Source: Serratia entomophila | Lineage (GTDB): Bacteria > Pseudomonadota > Gammaproteobacteria > Enterobacterales > Enterobacteriaceae | Reading direction: 5' to 3' | Length of the DNA stretch: 64,000 bases | NCBI RefSeq assembly: GCF_021462285.1 | Contig: NZ_CP082787.1 | Span: forward strand, 3,286,001 to 3,350,000 | In this document: piece after piece, positions 34,453-44,694 of the stretch | Position numbering within the stretch: the stretch's first letter is position 1 | Layout: every line of letters begins with the position of its first letter | The notes under the pieces: model-generated | The model's input: the letters and a program-made list of their open reading frames with translations, nothing else | The model's database searches: none | Told to the model about the DNA's origin: nothing | Position numbers and translations under genes: made by a program

Positions 34453-35934
34453 TTATTTATTGACGTCCATCTTCGGGAATTCCATTTCGCTGTACTTCAC
34501 GACACGTGTGCCGCGCGTCAGCTTGTAGCCGAACCAGATGATCAGGAACAGCGGAATGCCGATATAGGTCGCGGTCACGCCGTACCAGTCGATTTTGTCT
34601 TGCAGGAACGCCTGGTAGTTTTGCCCCAGCGTGATGATCAGGCAGAGTACGAAGGCGAAGATCGGCCCCAGCGGGAAGAAGCCGGAGCGATACGGCAGAT
34701 CGTTCAAGTCGCGCCCCTGCAGCATGTAGCCGCGGCGGAAGCGGTAATGGCTGATGGCGATACCCAGCCAGGCGATAAAGCCGGTCATGCCCGAGGTGTT
34801 CAACAGCCACAGGTAGACTGACTGATTGCCGAACATGGAGCTCAGGAAGCACAGGCCCGCCACCAGCGTAGTGGCATAGAGCGCATTGCGCGGCACGCCG
34901 CCTTTCGACAGTTTGGCGAAGATGCGCGGCGCCTTGCCTTCCGAAGCCAGGGTAAACAGCATGCGGGTTGAAGCGTACATGCCAGAGTTGCCGGCGGACA
35001 GCACCGCGGTCAGGATCACCGCGTTCATCACCGCCGCCGCCGACAGCAGGCCGGCATGCTGGAACACCAGGGTGAACGGGCTGACGCTGATGTCTTTAAC
35101 GTCGTTGCGCAACAGGCTCGGATCGGTATAAGGAATGATCAGGCTGATGATCAGGATGGCGAAGATATAGAACAGCAAGATACGCCAAAACACCTGACGC
35201 ACCGCGCGCGGAATGTTTTTGCCCGGGTTTTCCGACTCGCCGGCGGCGATGCCGATAAGCTCGGTGCCCTGGAATGAGAAGCCGACGATCATCGCCACGC
35301 CTATCATCGCCGAGAAACCGCCAGCGAAGGGCGCATCCCCTACCGTCCAGTTCTGCCAGCCGGCATGCTCGCCGCCCTTCAGAATGCCGAAGATCATCAG
35401 CACGCCGATGCCGATAAAGATAATGACCGTGGTCACCTTGATCAGCGAGAACCAGTATTCCGCTTCGCCGAAGCCTTTAACCGAAATGTAGTTAAGCAGG
35501 AACATCAGGCCGAGGAACAGCGCGCTCCAGATCCAGCCCGGCGTATCGGGGAACCAATAGGTCATCACCAGCTGCGAAGCCACCAGGTCAACGGCGATGG
35601 TAACCGCCCAGTTGTACCAGTAGTTCCAGCCCAGCGCGAAGCCGAAGCCCTCTTCCACGTATTTGGCGCCGTAGGTGGAGAATGAACCGGACACCGGCAT
35701 AAAGGCCGCCAGTTCGCCGAGGCTGGTCATCAGGAAGTACACCATCAAACCGATCAGGGCGTAGGACAGCAATGCCCCGCCTGGGCCGGCCTGAGAAACC
35801 GTAGCGCCCGAGGCGACAAACAGGCCGGTGCCGATGGAACCGCCAATGGCGATCATGGTTAAATGCCGGGCTTTCAGCTCGCGGCGCAATCCGGGTGCTT
35901 GCTGCCCCGATGTTTTTATATCCTGCTGAGCCAT
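34453..35934 (-). CDS. lysP: Lysine-specific permease
   Basis: 493 residues, 12 membrane segments, APC amino-acid permease family. It agrees with E. coli LysP almost throughout: PGLRRELKARHLTMIAIGGS, GFALGWNYWYNWAVTIAVDL, VKDISVSPFTLVFQHAGLLS. It imports lysine with protons and also serves as CadC co-sensor in E. coli. Its neighbour yeiE is conserved. Confidence 0.96.
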   Translation of the reverse strand: MAQQDIKTSGQQAPGLRRELKARHLTMIAIGGSIGTGLFVASGATVSQAGPGGALLSYALIGLMVYFLMTSLGELAAFMPVSGSFSTYGAKYVEEGFGFALGWNYWYNWAVTIAVDLVASQLVMTYWFPDTPGWIWSALFLGLMFLLNYISVKGFGEAEYWFSLIKVTTVIIFIGIGVLMIFGILKGGEHAGWQNWTVGDAPFAGGFSAMIGVAMIVGFSFQGTELIGIAAGESENPGKNIPRAVRQVFWRILLFYIFAILIISLIIPYTDPSLLRNDVKDISVSPFTLVFQHAGLLSAAAVMNAVILTAVLSAGNSGMYASTRMLFTLASEGKAPRIFAKLSKGGVPRNALYATTLVAGLCFLSSMFGNQSVYLWLLNTSGMTGFIAWLGIAISHYRFRRGYMLQGRDLNDLPYRSGFFPLGPIFAFVLCLIITLGQNYQAFLQDKIDWYGVTATYIGIPLFLIIWFGYKLTRGTRVVKYSEMEFPKMDVNK

Positions 35935-36147
35935 TCTTACCCTATCTGCTCGTCAAAAATGAGGGCGGATTGTAACAAATACCCACCGATGAACTAGCAA
36001 CATTGCACTGATATAAGATAGCTTCATAACTCAGCGGCAATTATTAGCAGCGGGCCAGTTAGCCTTACTTACTGTCATTAATGTGACAAGGCGCAGGTTT
36101 TTATGCTTATTTTTCCTGCGCGGAGGCGAGATTTGCGTAGTGAAGAA

Positions 36148-37014
36148 TTACAGCGTGCAGTAGCTGAGGAAACGCTGCAGCGCGTTGGAGATGTGTTTCT
36201 GCCGGTGGTGAATCAGATACAGGGTACGCATCAGCGGCGGCAGCGGCACCTTCAGCTCCACCAGCGCGCCGCTGGCCAACTGCTCGCCCACCACCCGCCG
36301 CGACAGGCAGCTGATGCCAATGCCGTGGCGCACCGCGTGCTTGATGGCCTCCGAGTTGCCCAGCTCCATCACCAGCTGGAAATGCGGCAGATGGGCCAGC
36401 AGCAAGTGGTCCAGCACTTCGCGGGTGCCCGAACCGCGCTCGCGCAGGATCCAGGGCGCATTGGCCAACGCCGCCAGCGTCAGCGGCTGCTGCGCCAACG
36501 GGTTATCCGGCGCGGCGAACACCACCAGTTCATCTTCCTGCCAGGGCTGAGTCACCAGCTCCGGCATATGGCATGGCCCTTCGATCAGCCCCAGATCGAC
36601 GCGGAAATCCGCCACCGCCACGATCACGTCCTGGCTGTTGCCGACGTTCAGCTCCAGCGGCGTGTCCGGAAAACTCTGCCTGTAGCGGGCGATCATCTCC
36701 GGCAGCATATAGTTGCCGATGGTGCTGCTGGCGGCGATGCGCAGCGCGCCGCCGTCGTGGCGGAACAGTTGCTCAATTTCCCCCGCCTGCTCGAGCAACG
36801 ACAGAGCTTTGGGATACAGCAACCGGCCGTGTTCGTTGATCACCAGCCGCTTGCCGACGCGGTCGAACAGTTGGACGCCCAGTTGACCCTCCAAATCCGC
36901 CAACGCCGCGCTGACCGCCGATTGCGACAGCGCCAGCACCACCGAGGCCTGAGTGGTCGAACCGCTTTTCAGCACTTCGGTGAAAACTTCCAGTTGACGC
37001 AGGGTGATATGCAT
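36148..37014 (-). CDS. yeiE: LysR-family regulator YeiE
   Basis: 288 residues, colinear with E. coli Yei[41 protein letters not shown], then the sensor domain ([37 protein letters not shown]). YeiE is linked to sulphite tolerance and to the divergent yeiH. The N-terminal winged helix is in residues 1-60. Position next to lysP and yeiH matches E. coli. Confidence 0.93.
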   Translation of the reverse strand: MHITLRQLEVFTEVLKSGSTTQASVVLALSQSAVSAALADLEGQLGVQLFDRVGKRLVINEHGRLLYPKALSLLEQAGEIEQLFRHDGGALRIAASSTIGNYMLPEMIARYRQSFPDTPLELNVGNSQDVIVAVADFRVDLGLIEGPCHMPELVTQPWQEDELVVFAAPDNPLAQQPLTLAALANAPWILRERGSGTREVLDHLLLAHLPHFQLVMELGNSEAIKHAVRHGIGISCLSRRVVGEQLASGALVELKVPLPPLMRTLYLIHHRQKHISNALQRFLSYCTL

Positions 37015-37145
37015 AGCCGTCTCGGTGTTAAAGGGTGGCGCATTGGAAAAGCCACTGAAATGATTGCAAAATTCGCGCCGCCATTCATCCGGCGGCGCCT
37101 TATAAGATTACCACATCTGCAGGATCCGGCATGCGACGCCGCCGA

Positions 37146-37343
37146 TTACTTGCCTAATTCAACCAGGTGCGCCGCCTGAGCCAGCACCGGTTCCAGCGGG
37201 GTGCCCGCCTCGTCCCGCTGTTTCAGCTTCAGCGCCGCGGCGATGGCATCGCGCCCGATCGCCTTGTTCTCTTCAATCAGCAGCCTCACCGCACGCCCCA
37301 GCTCCAAATCTATCAGCTCTCTACCTTGGTCATCGGTATCCAT
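37146..37343 (-). CDS. Small hypothetical protein between yeiE and yeiH
   Basis: 65 residues, acidic N-terminus then helical (LELGRAVRLLIEENKAIGRD). The start ATG 37343 follows AGGAG at good spacing; the longer frame lacks one. No signal or membrane segment. Size and a helical layout faintly recall the small FumD/YdhZ proteins, but I cannot name it. Confidence 0.6.
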   Translation of the reverse strand: MDTDDQGRELIDLELGRAVRLLIEENKAIGRDAIAAALKLKQRDEAGTPLEPVLAQAAHLVELGK

Positions 37344-37572
37344 CAGTGACTCCTGCTCGCTTTGGGAAATTAGCGGATAGCTCCGCCTGCTCGCTGAACC
37401 TGAAGCTTCATCCAGCGCCCTTTCAACATAGCCCCGATGCCGGTTTAAGCCAGCACCTTTCATGCGCCCTTAATACCACTTATTCAGATAGGTTATAAAT
37501 ATATAATCAATTTCTCTTTTATGCCGCGAAAACGTAGTCTGTCAGCAAGAAATTTGATGAAGGACTGACTCT

Positions 37573-38649
37573 ATGGCGACTGATACCACACACACCTTCC
37601 CGGAACGGCGATACCCCCTGTTTGGCCTGCCGAGGCTGGTGCCGGGGCTGCTGCTGACCGGCGCGCTGACCGCGTTAGCCATCTGGGCCGGCAATATTCC
37701 CCGGGTGGCGGGATTGGGGCTGGGGGCGCTGACGCTGGCGATCCTGTTCGGCATTCTGGTGGGCAACACGCTTTATCCCTGGCTGCAGCCCAGCTGCCAC
37801 AGCGGAGTGCAGTTAGCCAAGCAGCGTCTGCTGCGCCTGGGGATCATCCTTTACGGCTTCCGGCTGACCTTTCAGCAAATCGCCGACGTCGGCGCCACCG
37901 GCATCGTTATCGACGCGCTGACGCTGACCACCACCTTCCTGCTGGCTTGCTGGCTGGGCAAGAAAGTGTTCGGCATCGACAGCCAGACCGCAATGCTGAT
38001 CGGCGCCGGCAGCAGCATCTGCGGCGCGGCGGCGGTGATGGCGACCGAACCGGTGCTGAAAGCGGACTCCAGCAAAGTGGCGGTAGCAGTGGCCACCGTG
38101 GTGGTGTTCGGCACGCTGGCGATCTTCGCCTACCCCTGGCTGTATCAGCTGAATGCGCATTTCCAGTGGATGCCGTTCAGCCAGGAAAGCTTTGGTATTT
38201 ACGCCGGTTCCACCATTCACGAGGTGGCGCAGGTAGTGGCCGCCGGGCACGCCATCGGGCCGGACGCCGAGAACGCCGCAGTGATCGCCAAAATGATCCG
38301 CGTGATGATGCTGGCGCCCTTCCTGTTGCTGATTTCCGGCTACATCAGCCGCGGCGGTGCAGCGAGCAAGGCGGACAAATCCGCCATCACCATTCCGTGG
38401 TTCGCCGTGCTGTTCATTGGCGTCGCCGGGCTGAACTCGTTCAACCTGCTGCCGGCGACGCTGGTGCGGCACCTGATTACCGCCGACACCTGGATGCTGG
38501 CGATGGCGATGGCGGCGCTGGGGCTGACCACCCACATCAGCGCGGTGCGTCAGGCTGGGGTAAAACCGATTCTGCTGGCCACCCTGCTGTTCGTCTGGCT
38601 GATCGTCGGCGGCGCCGCGATTAACCAACTGGTGCAACACCTGTTTTAA
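37573..38649 (+). CDS. yeiH: YeiH/YeeE-like UPF0324 membrane protein
   Basis: 358 residues with about 10 hydrophobic segments. It belongs to the Cons_hypoth698 family (putative sulphate exporter). Blocks such as [37 protein letters not shown] and [17 protein letters not shown] match E. coli YeiH. It is divergent from yeiE, its usual regulator, across the small gene at 37146-37343. Confidence 0.93.
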   Translation: MATDTTHTFPERRYPLFGLPRLVPGLLLTGALTALAIWAGNIPRVAGLGLGALTLAILFGILVGNTLYPWLQPSCHSGVQLAKQRLLRLGIILYGFRLTFQQIADVGATGIVIDALTLTTTFLLACWLGKKVFGIDSQTAMLIGAGSSICGAAAVMATEPVLKADSSKVAVAVATVVVFGTLAIFAYPWLYQLNAHFQWMPFSQESFGIYAGSTIHEVAQVVAAGHAIGPDAENAAVIAKMIRVMMLAPFLLLISGYISRGGAASKADKSAITIPWFAVLFIGVAGLNSFNLLPATLVRHLITADTWMLAMAMAALGLTTHISAVRQAGVKPILLATLLFVWLIVGGAAINQLVQHLF

Positions 38650-38659
38650 TCCTCCCTGC

Positions 38660-38685
38660 GGCCCGCTCCGGCGGGCCATTTTTTT
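38660..38685 (+). terminator. Terminator after yeiH
   Basis: GGCCCGC, TCCG loop, GCGGGCC followed by ATTTTTTT. Confidence 0.9.
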
Positions 38686-38746
38686 CCGCCATTCAATCTG
38701 CCCGCCATCAATGCCATAATGACGCCGATAACACAGGAGAATGAAA

Positions 38747-39586
38747 ATGAAGTTTGTCGGTGCACATGTCAGCGCGTCAGGCGGCGTGGATCAGGCGGTT
38801 ATCCGCGCGCACGAATTAGAGGCGACCGCATTCGCCCTGTTCACCAAAAATCAGCGTCAATGGAAGGCCGCGCCGCTGCCCGCCGACGTGATTGATAAAT
38901 TCAAGAGCGCCTGCGCCCAGTACGGCTTCGGGCCGGGGCAGATCCTGCCGCACGACAGCTACCTGATCAACCTGGGCCACCCGGTGGCCGAAGCGCTGGA
39001 AAAATCGCGCGACGCTTTCCTTGATGAAATGCAGCGCTGTGAACAGCTGGGGCTCACGCTGCTCAACTTCCACCCGGGCAGCCATCTGCTGCAGATAGAG
39101 GAAGATAAATGCCTGGCGCGCATCGCCGAATCGATCAATATCGTGTTGGATAAAACCGAGGGCGTAACGGCAGTGATCGAAAACACCGCCGGCCAGGGCA
39201 GCAATCTGGGGTTCAAATTCGAGCACCTGGCGGCGATCATCGACGGCGTGGAAGACAAAAGCCGCGTTGGCGTTTGCATCGACACCTGCCACGCCTTTGC
39301 CGCCGGTTACGATCTGCGTACCGAAGAAAACTGCGAACAAACCTTTAAGCAGCTGGGCGATATCGTCGGTTTCAACTACCTGCGCGGCATGCACCTGAAC
39401 GACGCCAAAAGCGAGTTCAACAGCCGCGTCGACCGCCACCACAGCCTGGGCGAAGGCAACATCGGCAAAACGGTGTTCAGCTACATCATGCGCGATCCGC
39501 GCTTCGACAATATTCCGCTGATCCTCGAAACGGTGAACCCGGATATCTGGGCGGAAGAAATCGCCTGGCTGAAGGCGCAGCAGTAA
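38747..39586 (+). CDS. nfo: Endonuclease IV
   Basis: 279 residues. It is a zinc-dependent AP endonuclease of base excision repair. The AP2Ec motifs are complete: [61 protein letters not shown] and [12 protein letters not shown], holding the trinuclear zinc ligands. The second ATG (38747) is chosen since AGGAG lies seven bases before it. Confidence 0.97.
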   Translation: MKFVGAHVSASGGVDQAVIRAHELEATAFALFTKNQRQWKAAPLPADVIDKFKSACAQYGFGPGQILPHDSYLINLGHPVAEALEKSRDAFLDEMQRCEQLGLTLLNFHPGSHLLQIEEDKCLARIAESINIVLDKTEGVTAVIENTAGQGSNLGFKFEHLAAIIDGVEDKSRVGVCIDTCHAFAAGYDLRTEENCEQTFKQLGDIVGFNYLRGMHLNDAKSEFNSRVDRHHSLGEGNIGKTVFSYIMRDPRFDNIPLILETVNPDIWAEEIAWLKAQQ

Positions 39587-39604
39587 AGCCCGCTCATTCG
39601 CGTA

Positions 39605-39638
39605 ATGCCGGTCAGTTAAGCCTGACTGGCATTTTTTT
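39605..39638 (+). terminator. Terminator after nfo
   Basis: 11-bp stem with one G-T pair (39605-39615 and 39622-39632), 6-base loop, then a run of seven T. Confidence 0.9.
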
Positions 39639-39664
39639 ATCCAATCTCTGTTTGCTCCGTGCAG

Positions 39665-39900
39665 GAGGAATTGCCGTAAATACCCTGCATTTCTCTGCTA
39701 CCGCAATGAACGGCAATTGGAGGGGCCGAAGGCGCGGCCCCTCCCCCCGCGCCCTCGCTTAACACCGTCTGTCCTGCGGGAATTACTCGGCCCGTCCTGG
39801 GCCTCGCCCCTTCGGGGCCGCCAACCGTCTGATTGGGCAAGGGCGGGGGTTGCAAGGGACCGCGCCTACGGTCCCTTGCTCGGTCGAGGCGCGTGAGTCT
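39665..39900. repeat. Structured GC-rich intergenic element with stacked hairpins
   Basis: A series of perfect stems: AATTGCCG/CGGCAATT (39669-39676, 39711-39718), a 9-bp stem (39719-39727, 39736-39744), GGCCC/GGGCC (39789-39793, 39799-39803), GCCCC/GGGGC (39806-39810, 39814-39818) and an 11-bp stem (39852-39862, 39869-39879). The density of exact stems with small loops is far above neighbouring sequence, and the frames through it have no protein look. It resembles repeated intergenic elements of enterobacteria; copy number cannot be judged here. Confidence 0.55.
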
Positions 39901-40012
39901 CATGGTGCATCTCACCTTTATTGACCGAAAACTTCACGAACGCCCGCAGAAAAACGCTAACTGACAAGCATTAGAGCCTGAGCTCCGGTTTTTTTATATC
40001 GCTTGCGCCGCC

Positions 40013-41701
40013 TTAAGCAGCAGTGGCCACCGGCGCCTCGGCACGTTTCAGCAAGGCGTAAGCCACGCCCGCCAGCAGCGTACCGGCGGCGATCGCCACC
40101 AGATACAGCAGCACCGGCGTGATGGCGCCCGGGATCAGCAGCACAAACAGCCCGCCGTGCGGCGCCATCAGCTTGGCGCCGAACGCCATCGACAGCGCGC
40201 CGGTCAGCGCCCCGCCGGCGATGCAGCATGGCAGCACGCGCATCGGGTCGCGGGCGGCAAACGGGATAGCGCCCTCAGAAATAAAGCACAGACCCAGCAC
40301 CAGCGCCGCTTTACCGCCTTCTTGCTCGGATTTCTGGAACTTGCGGCGCGCCAGCAGCGTCGCCAGCCCCATCGCCAGCGGCGGCACCATGCCCGCGGCC
40401 ATAATCGCCGCCATAGGCGCATACACCGACGAACTCAGCAGCGCCACGCCGAAGGCGTAAGCCGCCTTATTGACCGGGCCACCCATGTCGGTACACATCA
40501 TTGCGCCCAGGATAGCCCCCAGCAGCACCGCATTGGCGGTACCCAGCGACTGCAGCCAATGGGTCAGGCCTTCCATGATTTTCGCCACCGGCGTGCCGAC
40601 CACGTAAATCATGATCAGGCCGGTGATCAGGCTGGCCACCAGCGGAATGATCAGAATCGGCTTCAGCGCCTCCATGCTCTGCGGCAGATGCAGCTTGCCG
40701 CTGATCGCCCTGGCGACATAGCCCGCCAGGAAACCGGCGATGATGCCGCCGAGGAAGCCAGCCCCGGTGCTGACCGCCAGCATGCCGCCGATCAGGCCCG
40801 GCGTCAGGCCCGGACGATCGGCGATCGAGAAGGCGATAAAACCGGCCAATACCGGCACCATCAGCGCAAACGCCGAGCCGCCGCCGATCTGCATCAGCGC
40901 CGCCGCCAGGGTGCCTTTCTCTTCAAACGCCTTGATGCCGAACACGAACGACAGCGCGATGCACAGGCCGCCGGCCACCACCATCGGCAGCATGTAGGAC
41001 ACGCCGGTCAGCAGGTGGCGATAAGGGCCGTTGCCCTCTTTCTTTTTCCCTGCAGGGGCCGCACCGCCGCTTTTTTGCGGCTGAAAGACTTCAGCTTCGG
41101 CCAGCGCCTTGTCCAGCTCCTGCGCAGTTTTCTTCAGCGCCAACCCGGTCGACGTGCGGTACATCGGCTTACCGGCAAACTTGTCCAGATCCACTTCGAT
41201 GTCCGCAGCCACCATTACCAAATCGGCCGCCGCCACTTCTTCCGGCGTGATGGCATTGCCGGCGCCCACTGAGCCGCGGGTTTCCACCTTCACCCACCAG
41301 CCACGTTTTTTGGCTTCACTTTCAATGGCTTCTGCCGCCATAAAGGTGTGCGCCACCCCGGTTGGGCAGGCGGTGATCGCCACGATGCGCTTTTGCCCGG
41401 CGGCGTTTACCGGCACGGCCGCAGCAGCCGGCGTCCGGTAAAGCTGAGCGGCGCTTTTAGCCTGCGCCAGGAAGGCTTCCGGCTCGCGCACCGCGTGTTC
41501 AACTTCGCCAACATAAACCAATTTACCGTTCAGCGCGGCGTCGGCGGGCGCAGCCTGCCCCGCCACCACCACCAGTTCGGCATCCGCCGGCGACGCCACC
41601 AGCGTCAGGCCGGTTTTGGCCGCGGCGGCTTCCAGCATGCGTTTCGCCAGGTGGCTGCGGGCCTGCCCCAGCGAACTGTCTATCATCAGCAGCGTTTTCA
41701 T
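40013..41701 (-). CDS. fruA: PTS fructose-specific EIIBC component
   Basis: 562 residues. An N-terminal EIIB' part, then the catalytic EIIB domain with active Cys in ITACPTGVAHTFMAAEA (about residue 112), then the EIIC membrane domain (about residues 225-560, e.g. SYMLPMVVAGGLCIALSFVF). It imports fructose as fructose 1-phosphate. Last gene of fruBKA. Confidence 0.96.
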   Translation of the reverse strand: MKTLLMIDSSLGQARSHLAKRMLEAAAAKTGLTLVASPADAELVVVAGQAAPADAALNGKLVYVGEVEHAVREPEAFLAQAKSAAQLYRTPAAAAVPVNAAGQKRIVAITACPTGVAHTFMAAEAIESEAKKRGWWVKVETRGSVGAGNAITPEEVAAADLVMVAADIEVDLDKFAGKPMYRTSTGLALKKTAQELDKALAEAEVFQPQKSGGAAPAGKKKEGNGPYRHLLTGVSYMLPMVVAGGLCIALSFVFGIKAFEEKGTLAAALMQIGGGSAFALMVPVLAGFIAFSIADRPGLTPGLIGGMLAVSTGAGFLGGIIAGFLAGYVARAISGKLHLPQSMEALKPILIIPLVASLITGLIMIYVVGTPVAKIMEGLTHWLQSLGTANAVLLGAILGAMMCTDMGGPVNKAAYAFGVALLSSSVYAPMAAIMAAGMVPPLAMGLATLLARRKFQKSEQEGGKAALVLGLCFISEGAIPFAARDPMRVLPCCIAGGALTGALSMAFGAKLMAPHGGLFVLLIPGAITPVLLYLVAIAAGTLLAGVAYALLKRAEAPVATAA

Positions 41702-41713
41702 TCTGCCTCCTGC

Positions 41714-42655
41714 TTATGGGTTGAAAGGTTTCAGGTCGACGCGCGCCATCATCGCGGCCAACTGGGGACGATCGGTCACGCCGACGTTGCTCTGGCTTAC
41801 CGCCAGCGCGGCCACGGCGGTGGCCAAACGCAAGGTATGTTCACTGGACTCGCGCATCAGCAGGCCGTAAATCAGGCCGCCGACCATCGAATCGCCGGCG
41901 CCCACGGTGCTGACCACCTCGCAGGATGGCGGTTTGGCGATCCAGGCGCCGGAGGCGTTCACCCACAGCGCGCCCTCGGCGCCGAGAGATATCACCACGT
42001 GGGCGATGCCCTGATCGCGCAGCGCATGCGCGGCTTCCACCACGTCCGCCAGCTGCGGCAGCGGGCGCCCCGCCCAAATTTCCAGCTCGCGGCGGTTCGG
42101 CTTCACCAGCCATGGCGCCGCTTTCAGCCCGGCGACCAGCGCCTCGCGGCTGCTGTCGAAAATAATGCATGGGCACTGCGCGCGCAGCCGGATCATCCAG
42201 TCGGTAAAGGCGTCGGGATCGACGCCGGCCGGCAGGCTACCGCTGACCGCCACCATGTCGAACTGGCCCAGCCAGCTCAGGGAATCATTGACGAAACGCT
42301 CCCAGTCCTGCGGCGTCACCTCAAAGCCCGAAAAGTTGAAATCGGTCACTTCGCCGTCTTTTTCGGTCAGCTTGACGTTGATGCGGGTACGGCCCGGCAC
42401 CACCTGGAAGCGGTTGGCGATGCCCAGATCGCTGAACAGCAACTGGAAGCCGTCCTGGTTGTCTTTGCCCAGAAAACCGCCGACGGTGACGTCGATGCCC
42501 AAATCCTTCAACACTTTGGCGACGTTAATCCCTTTGCCGGCGGCGTGCAGGCCGGCGGTTTTCACCCGGTTGACTTCCCCGCGTTCGATCTCCGGGCAAA
42601 AGCCCACCAGATCGTAAGCCGGGTTCAAGGTAATAGTTGCTACTCTTCTGCTCAT
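41714..42655 (-). CDS. fruK: 1-phosphofructokinase
   Basis: 313 residues, PfkB/ribokinase family. Substrate motif near the start ([20 protein letters not shown] and [17 protein letters not shown]) and the ATP/catalytic motif [12 protein letters not shown] near residue 250, with catalytic Asp. It turns fructose 1-phosphate into fructose 1,6-bisphosphate. It overlaps the fruB stop by 4 bases. Confidence 0.96.
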   Translation of the reverse strand: MSRRVATITLNPAYDLVGFCPEIERGEVNRVKTAGLHAAGKGINVAKVLKDLGIDVTVGGFLGKDNQDGFQLLFSDLGIANRFQVVPGRTRINVKLTEKDGEVTDFNFSGFEVTPQDWERFVNDSLSWLGQFDMVAVSGSLPAGVDPDAFTDWMIRLRAQCPCIIFDSSREALVAGLKAAPWLVKPNRRELEIWAGRPLPQLADVVEAAHALRDQGIAHVVISLGAEGALWVNASGAWIAKPPSCEVVSTVGAGDSMVGGLIYGLLMRESSEHTLRLATAVAALAVSQSNVGVTDRPQLAAMMARVDLKPFNP

Positions 42656-43785
42656 GCTGCGCCCTCGCCCAGACCTTCAGTAATTGCTTCGCCGATCGCC
42701 TTCAGCGCGGCTTCAGCATCTTCTCCATTCGCGGTAAAGCGCAGGCGATGCCCTTTCTTCACGCCCAACGCCACCACCTTCATCAGGCTGCGCCCGTTGG
42801 CCGGTTTGCCGCTGCCGTCCAGGTTGGTGACGGTAATGTCACTGCTAAATTGCTTGATCACGTTAACCAGCGCGGTGCCCGGGCGGGCATGCAGGCCGTG
42901 TTCGTTGCGGATCACATATTCGGCGCTCAGCGTGGCGCTTTCTTCCGCCACGTCGCTGGTCAGCAGCGCCAGCAGGGTCGCGGCGTCGGCGTTCAGCAGC
43001 CGTTCAGCTTTATTGGCCAACAGCAGATCGCCGAGGTAGTTCAGCACCGCCAGCGGCTGCGGATCGGTGACGGACAGCGTCAGCAGCAGCGCCACTTTCT
43101 CGCCGTCTTCGTCGAACGCCTGCGCCGGGCGGCTGACGGTGGCCGCGCTGGCCAGGTTGCCTTCGGTGCTGTCGCTCAGCCAAATGCCCTGCCCCAGATT
43201 CAGCGGCCTGCGGGTAATGGCATCGCTGACGAACTGCGCGTTGACCGCGCCGATCTTCTGCAGACGGCCGGCGTTCAGCGCCTGCAGCGTCATCAGGCTG
43301 TCGGCGGCGACGTCGAGCGCAATCAGGGAAACGTCAAACTGGAATTCAGCCGACTTTTTCTCGCCCATCAGCAGGCTGCGCAGCTCTTGCGCGGAGTCGG
43401 TTTTCGCCAACTGCTCGGCGACGCTGTCGTCGCTCAGTACGTGGGTCAACTGGCGCAGCAGCGCCAAATGCTCGTCTGAGCGGGCGGCGATGCCGATCAC
43501 CACATAGGCGGTCTGGCCTTCGCCCCATTCGATGCCCTGCGGGAACTGGAACACCTGCACGCCGGTGTTCAGCACCAGATCGCGGGTATCTGTGGTGCCG
43601 TGCGGAATGGCGATGCCATTGCCCAGATAGGTGGAGGTTTGCAGCTCGCGCTGCAGCATGCCGTCCACGTAGGCGGCGCTAACGCAGCCGGCCCCGGTAA
43701 GCGCGGCGGCCACCTGGCGGATGGCCTCCTGTTTGTCGCCGGCGGCGGCGCCCAGGTGAATGTCTTGCGGTGACAACTGGAACAT
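42652..43785 (-). CDS. fruB: Fused PTS fructose EIIA/HPr protein
   Basis: 377 residues. The EIIA domain (residues 1-145) has the phosphorylated His in [14 protein letters not shown]; a linker domain follows; the C-terminal HPr domain (residues about 287-375) has the His in [17 protein letters not shown]. It passes phosphate from EI to FruA. First gene of the operon, with Cra boxes upstream. Confidence 0.96.
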   Translation of the reverse strand: MFQLSPQDIHLGAAAGDKQEAIRQVAAALTGAGCVSAAYVDGMLQRELQTSTYLGNGIAIPHGTTDTRDLVLNTGVQVFQFPQGIEWGEGQTAYVVIGIAARSDEHLALLRQLTHVLSDDSVAEQLAKTDSAQELRSLLMGEKKSAEFQFDVSLIALDVAADSLMTLQALNAGRLQKIGAVNAQFVSDAITRRPLNLGQGIWLSDSTEGNLASAATVSRPAQAFDEDGEKVALLLTLSVTDPQPLAVLNYLGDLLLANKAERLLNADAATLLALLTSDVAEESATLSAEYVIRNEHGLHARPGTALVNVIKQFSSDITVTNLDGSGKPANGRSLMKVVALGVKKGHRLRFTANGEDAEAALKAIGEAITEGLGEGAA

Positions 43786-43806
43786 GATTCTCCTCTCCTG
43801 CTGAAT

Positions 43807-43818
43807 TGAATCGTTTCA
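43807..43818. promoter_or_regulatory. Cra (FruR) box, proximal
   Basis: TGAATCGTTTCA, one base off the Cra consensus TGAAACGTTTCA, about 20 bases upstream of fruB. Cra would repress fruBKA until fructose 1-phosphate accumulates. Confidence 0.85.
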
Positions 43819-43873
43819 GCTTCATTGAGAAAAAGGAGCGTTACCCACGGCCTAAACATGCCGACGATAACGC

Positions 43874-43885
43874 TGAAACGTTTCA
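43874..43885. promoter_or_regulatory. Cra (FruR) box, distal
   Basis: TGAAACGTTTCA, a perfect Cra consensus palindrome about 90 bases upstream of fruB. With the proximal site it gives the usual two-site fru operator. Confidence 0.92.
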
Positions 43886-44033
43886 AGGAGTGTGTGAGCA
43901 ACGGGAGCCGAAAGCAAGTTTTCTCCCTTGCGCCATTACAGTTTTTTGAACTTACGCACACTTTAATCGCAGCGTTCGCCGCGCCAGGCGCAAAATGACA
44001 TACTGTGCTGAAACTTTGCTGACGGAGAAATGC

Positions 44034-44456
44034 ATGAACGTAGCCACCGGCGTGGGGGTGATTATCGTTAACCCGCAGGGGAATATTTTACTGGGCAAGC
44101 GCTGCGGCGAGCATGCCCCCTTTTGGTCGATTCCCGGCGGGCATCTGGATGCCGGCGAAACCTTCGAGCAGTGCGCGCAGCGCGAAATCGCCGAAGAAAC
44201 CGGATTGCTTATCGAACAGCCAAGCTTTATTGGCGTCAGCAATAATCTGCAAACCTGGCGCGCCGAAGGCAAACATACGGTATCGATCTGTCTGTGGGTG
44301 CGGCACCCTGGGGGTGAGGCTGAACGGAAAGAGCCGGAGAAATGCGCCGAATGGCGCTGGTGTTCACCGCATGCCCTGCCGGAACCGCATTTCGAAGCCA
44401 GCCGCAACGCCATCCAGCTGTGGCTGAGCGGCCAAACCTATCTGCCGACAGCCTGA
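44034..44456 (+). CDS. NUDIX hydrolase
   Basis: 140 residues. The NUDIX box is complete: GHLDAGETFEQCAQREIAEE then TGL fits Gx5Ex7REUxEExGU. It hydrolyses a nucleoside diphosphate linked to another group; the PFWSIPGGHLD pattern is seen in nucleotide-sanitising MutT-like members. The ATG follows GGAGAAA; upstream frame has no such site. It diverges from fruB. Confidence 0.88.
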   Translation: MNVATGVGVIIVNPQGNILLGKRCGEHAPFWSIPGGHLDAGETFEQCAQREIAEETGLLIEQPSFIGVSNNLQTWRAEGKHTVSICLWVRHPGGEAERKEPEKCAEWRWCSPHALPEPHFEASRNAIQLWLSGQTYLPTA

Positions 44457-44460
44457 ACCT

Positions 44461-44496
44461 GCCGCAAGCGCCCGCTCTCCTTTGCGCGCTTGCGGC
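44461..44496 (+). terminator. Hairpin after the NUDIX gene
   Basis: 11-bp stem GCCGCAAGCGC/GCGCTTGCGGC around a 14-base loop, with no strong T-tract. Confidence 0.55.
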
Positions 44497-44694
44497 CTCT
44501 ATCGCACGCTTCGCTATATAAAATAGAATATAACGCTATTTTTTTCGATATAACCCATTTTTTTGACTACGGATAACTCTATGGGGTTAACCGTCTTTTA
44601 TCATTACCCCTGCAATCGACATGGCATTCTGGCCTCCAGTCGGTGACTTTTGGCAAAATTTTACTTCAAATTCATAATTATAAGCGGGTTTACC

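Noticed and set aside
39637..39915. 92-codon frame through the hairpin region
   Set aside because: It is built from inverted repeats with Pro/Arg/Gly-rich translation and has no ribosome-binding site; better explained as a non-coding structured element.
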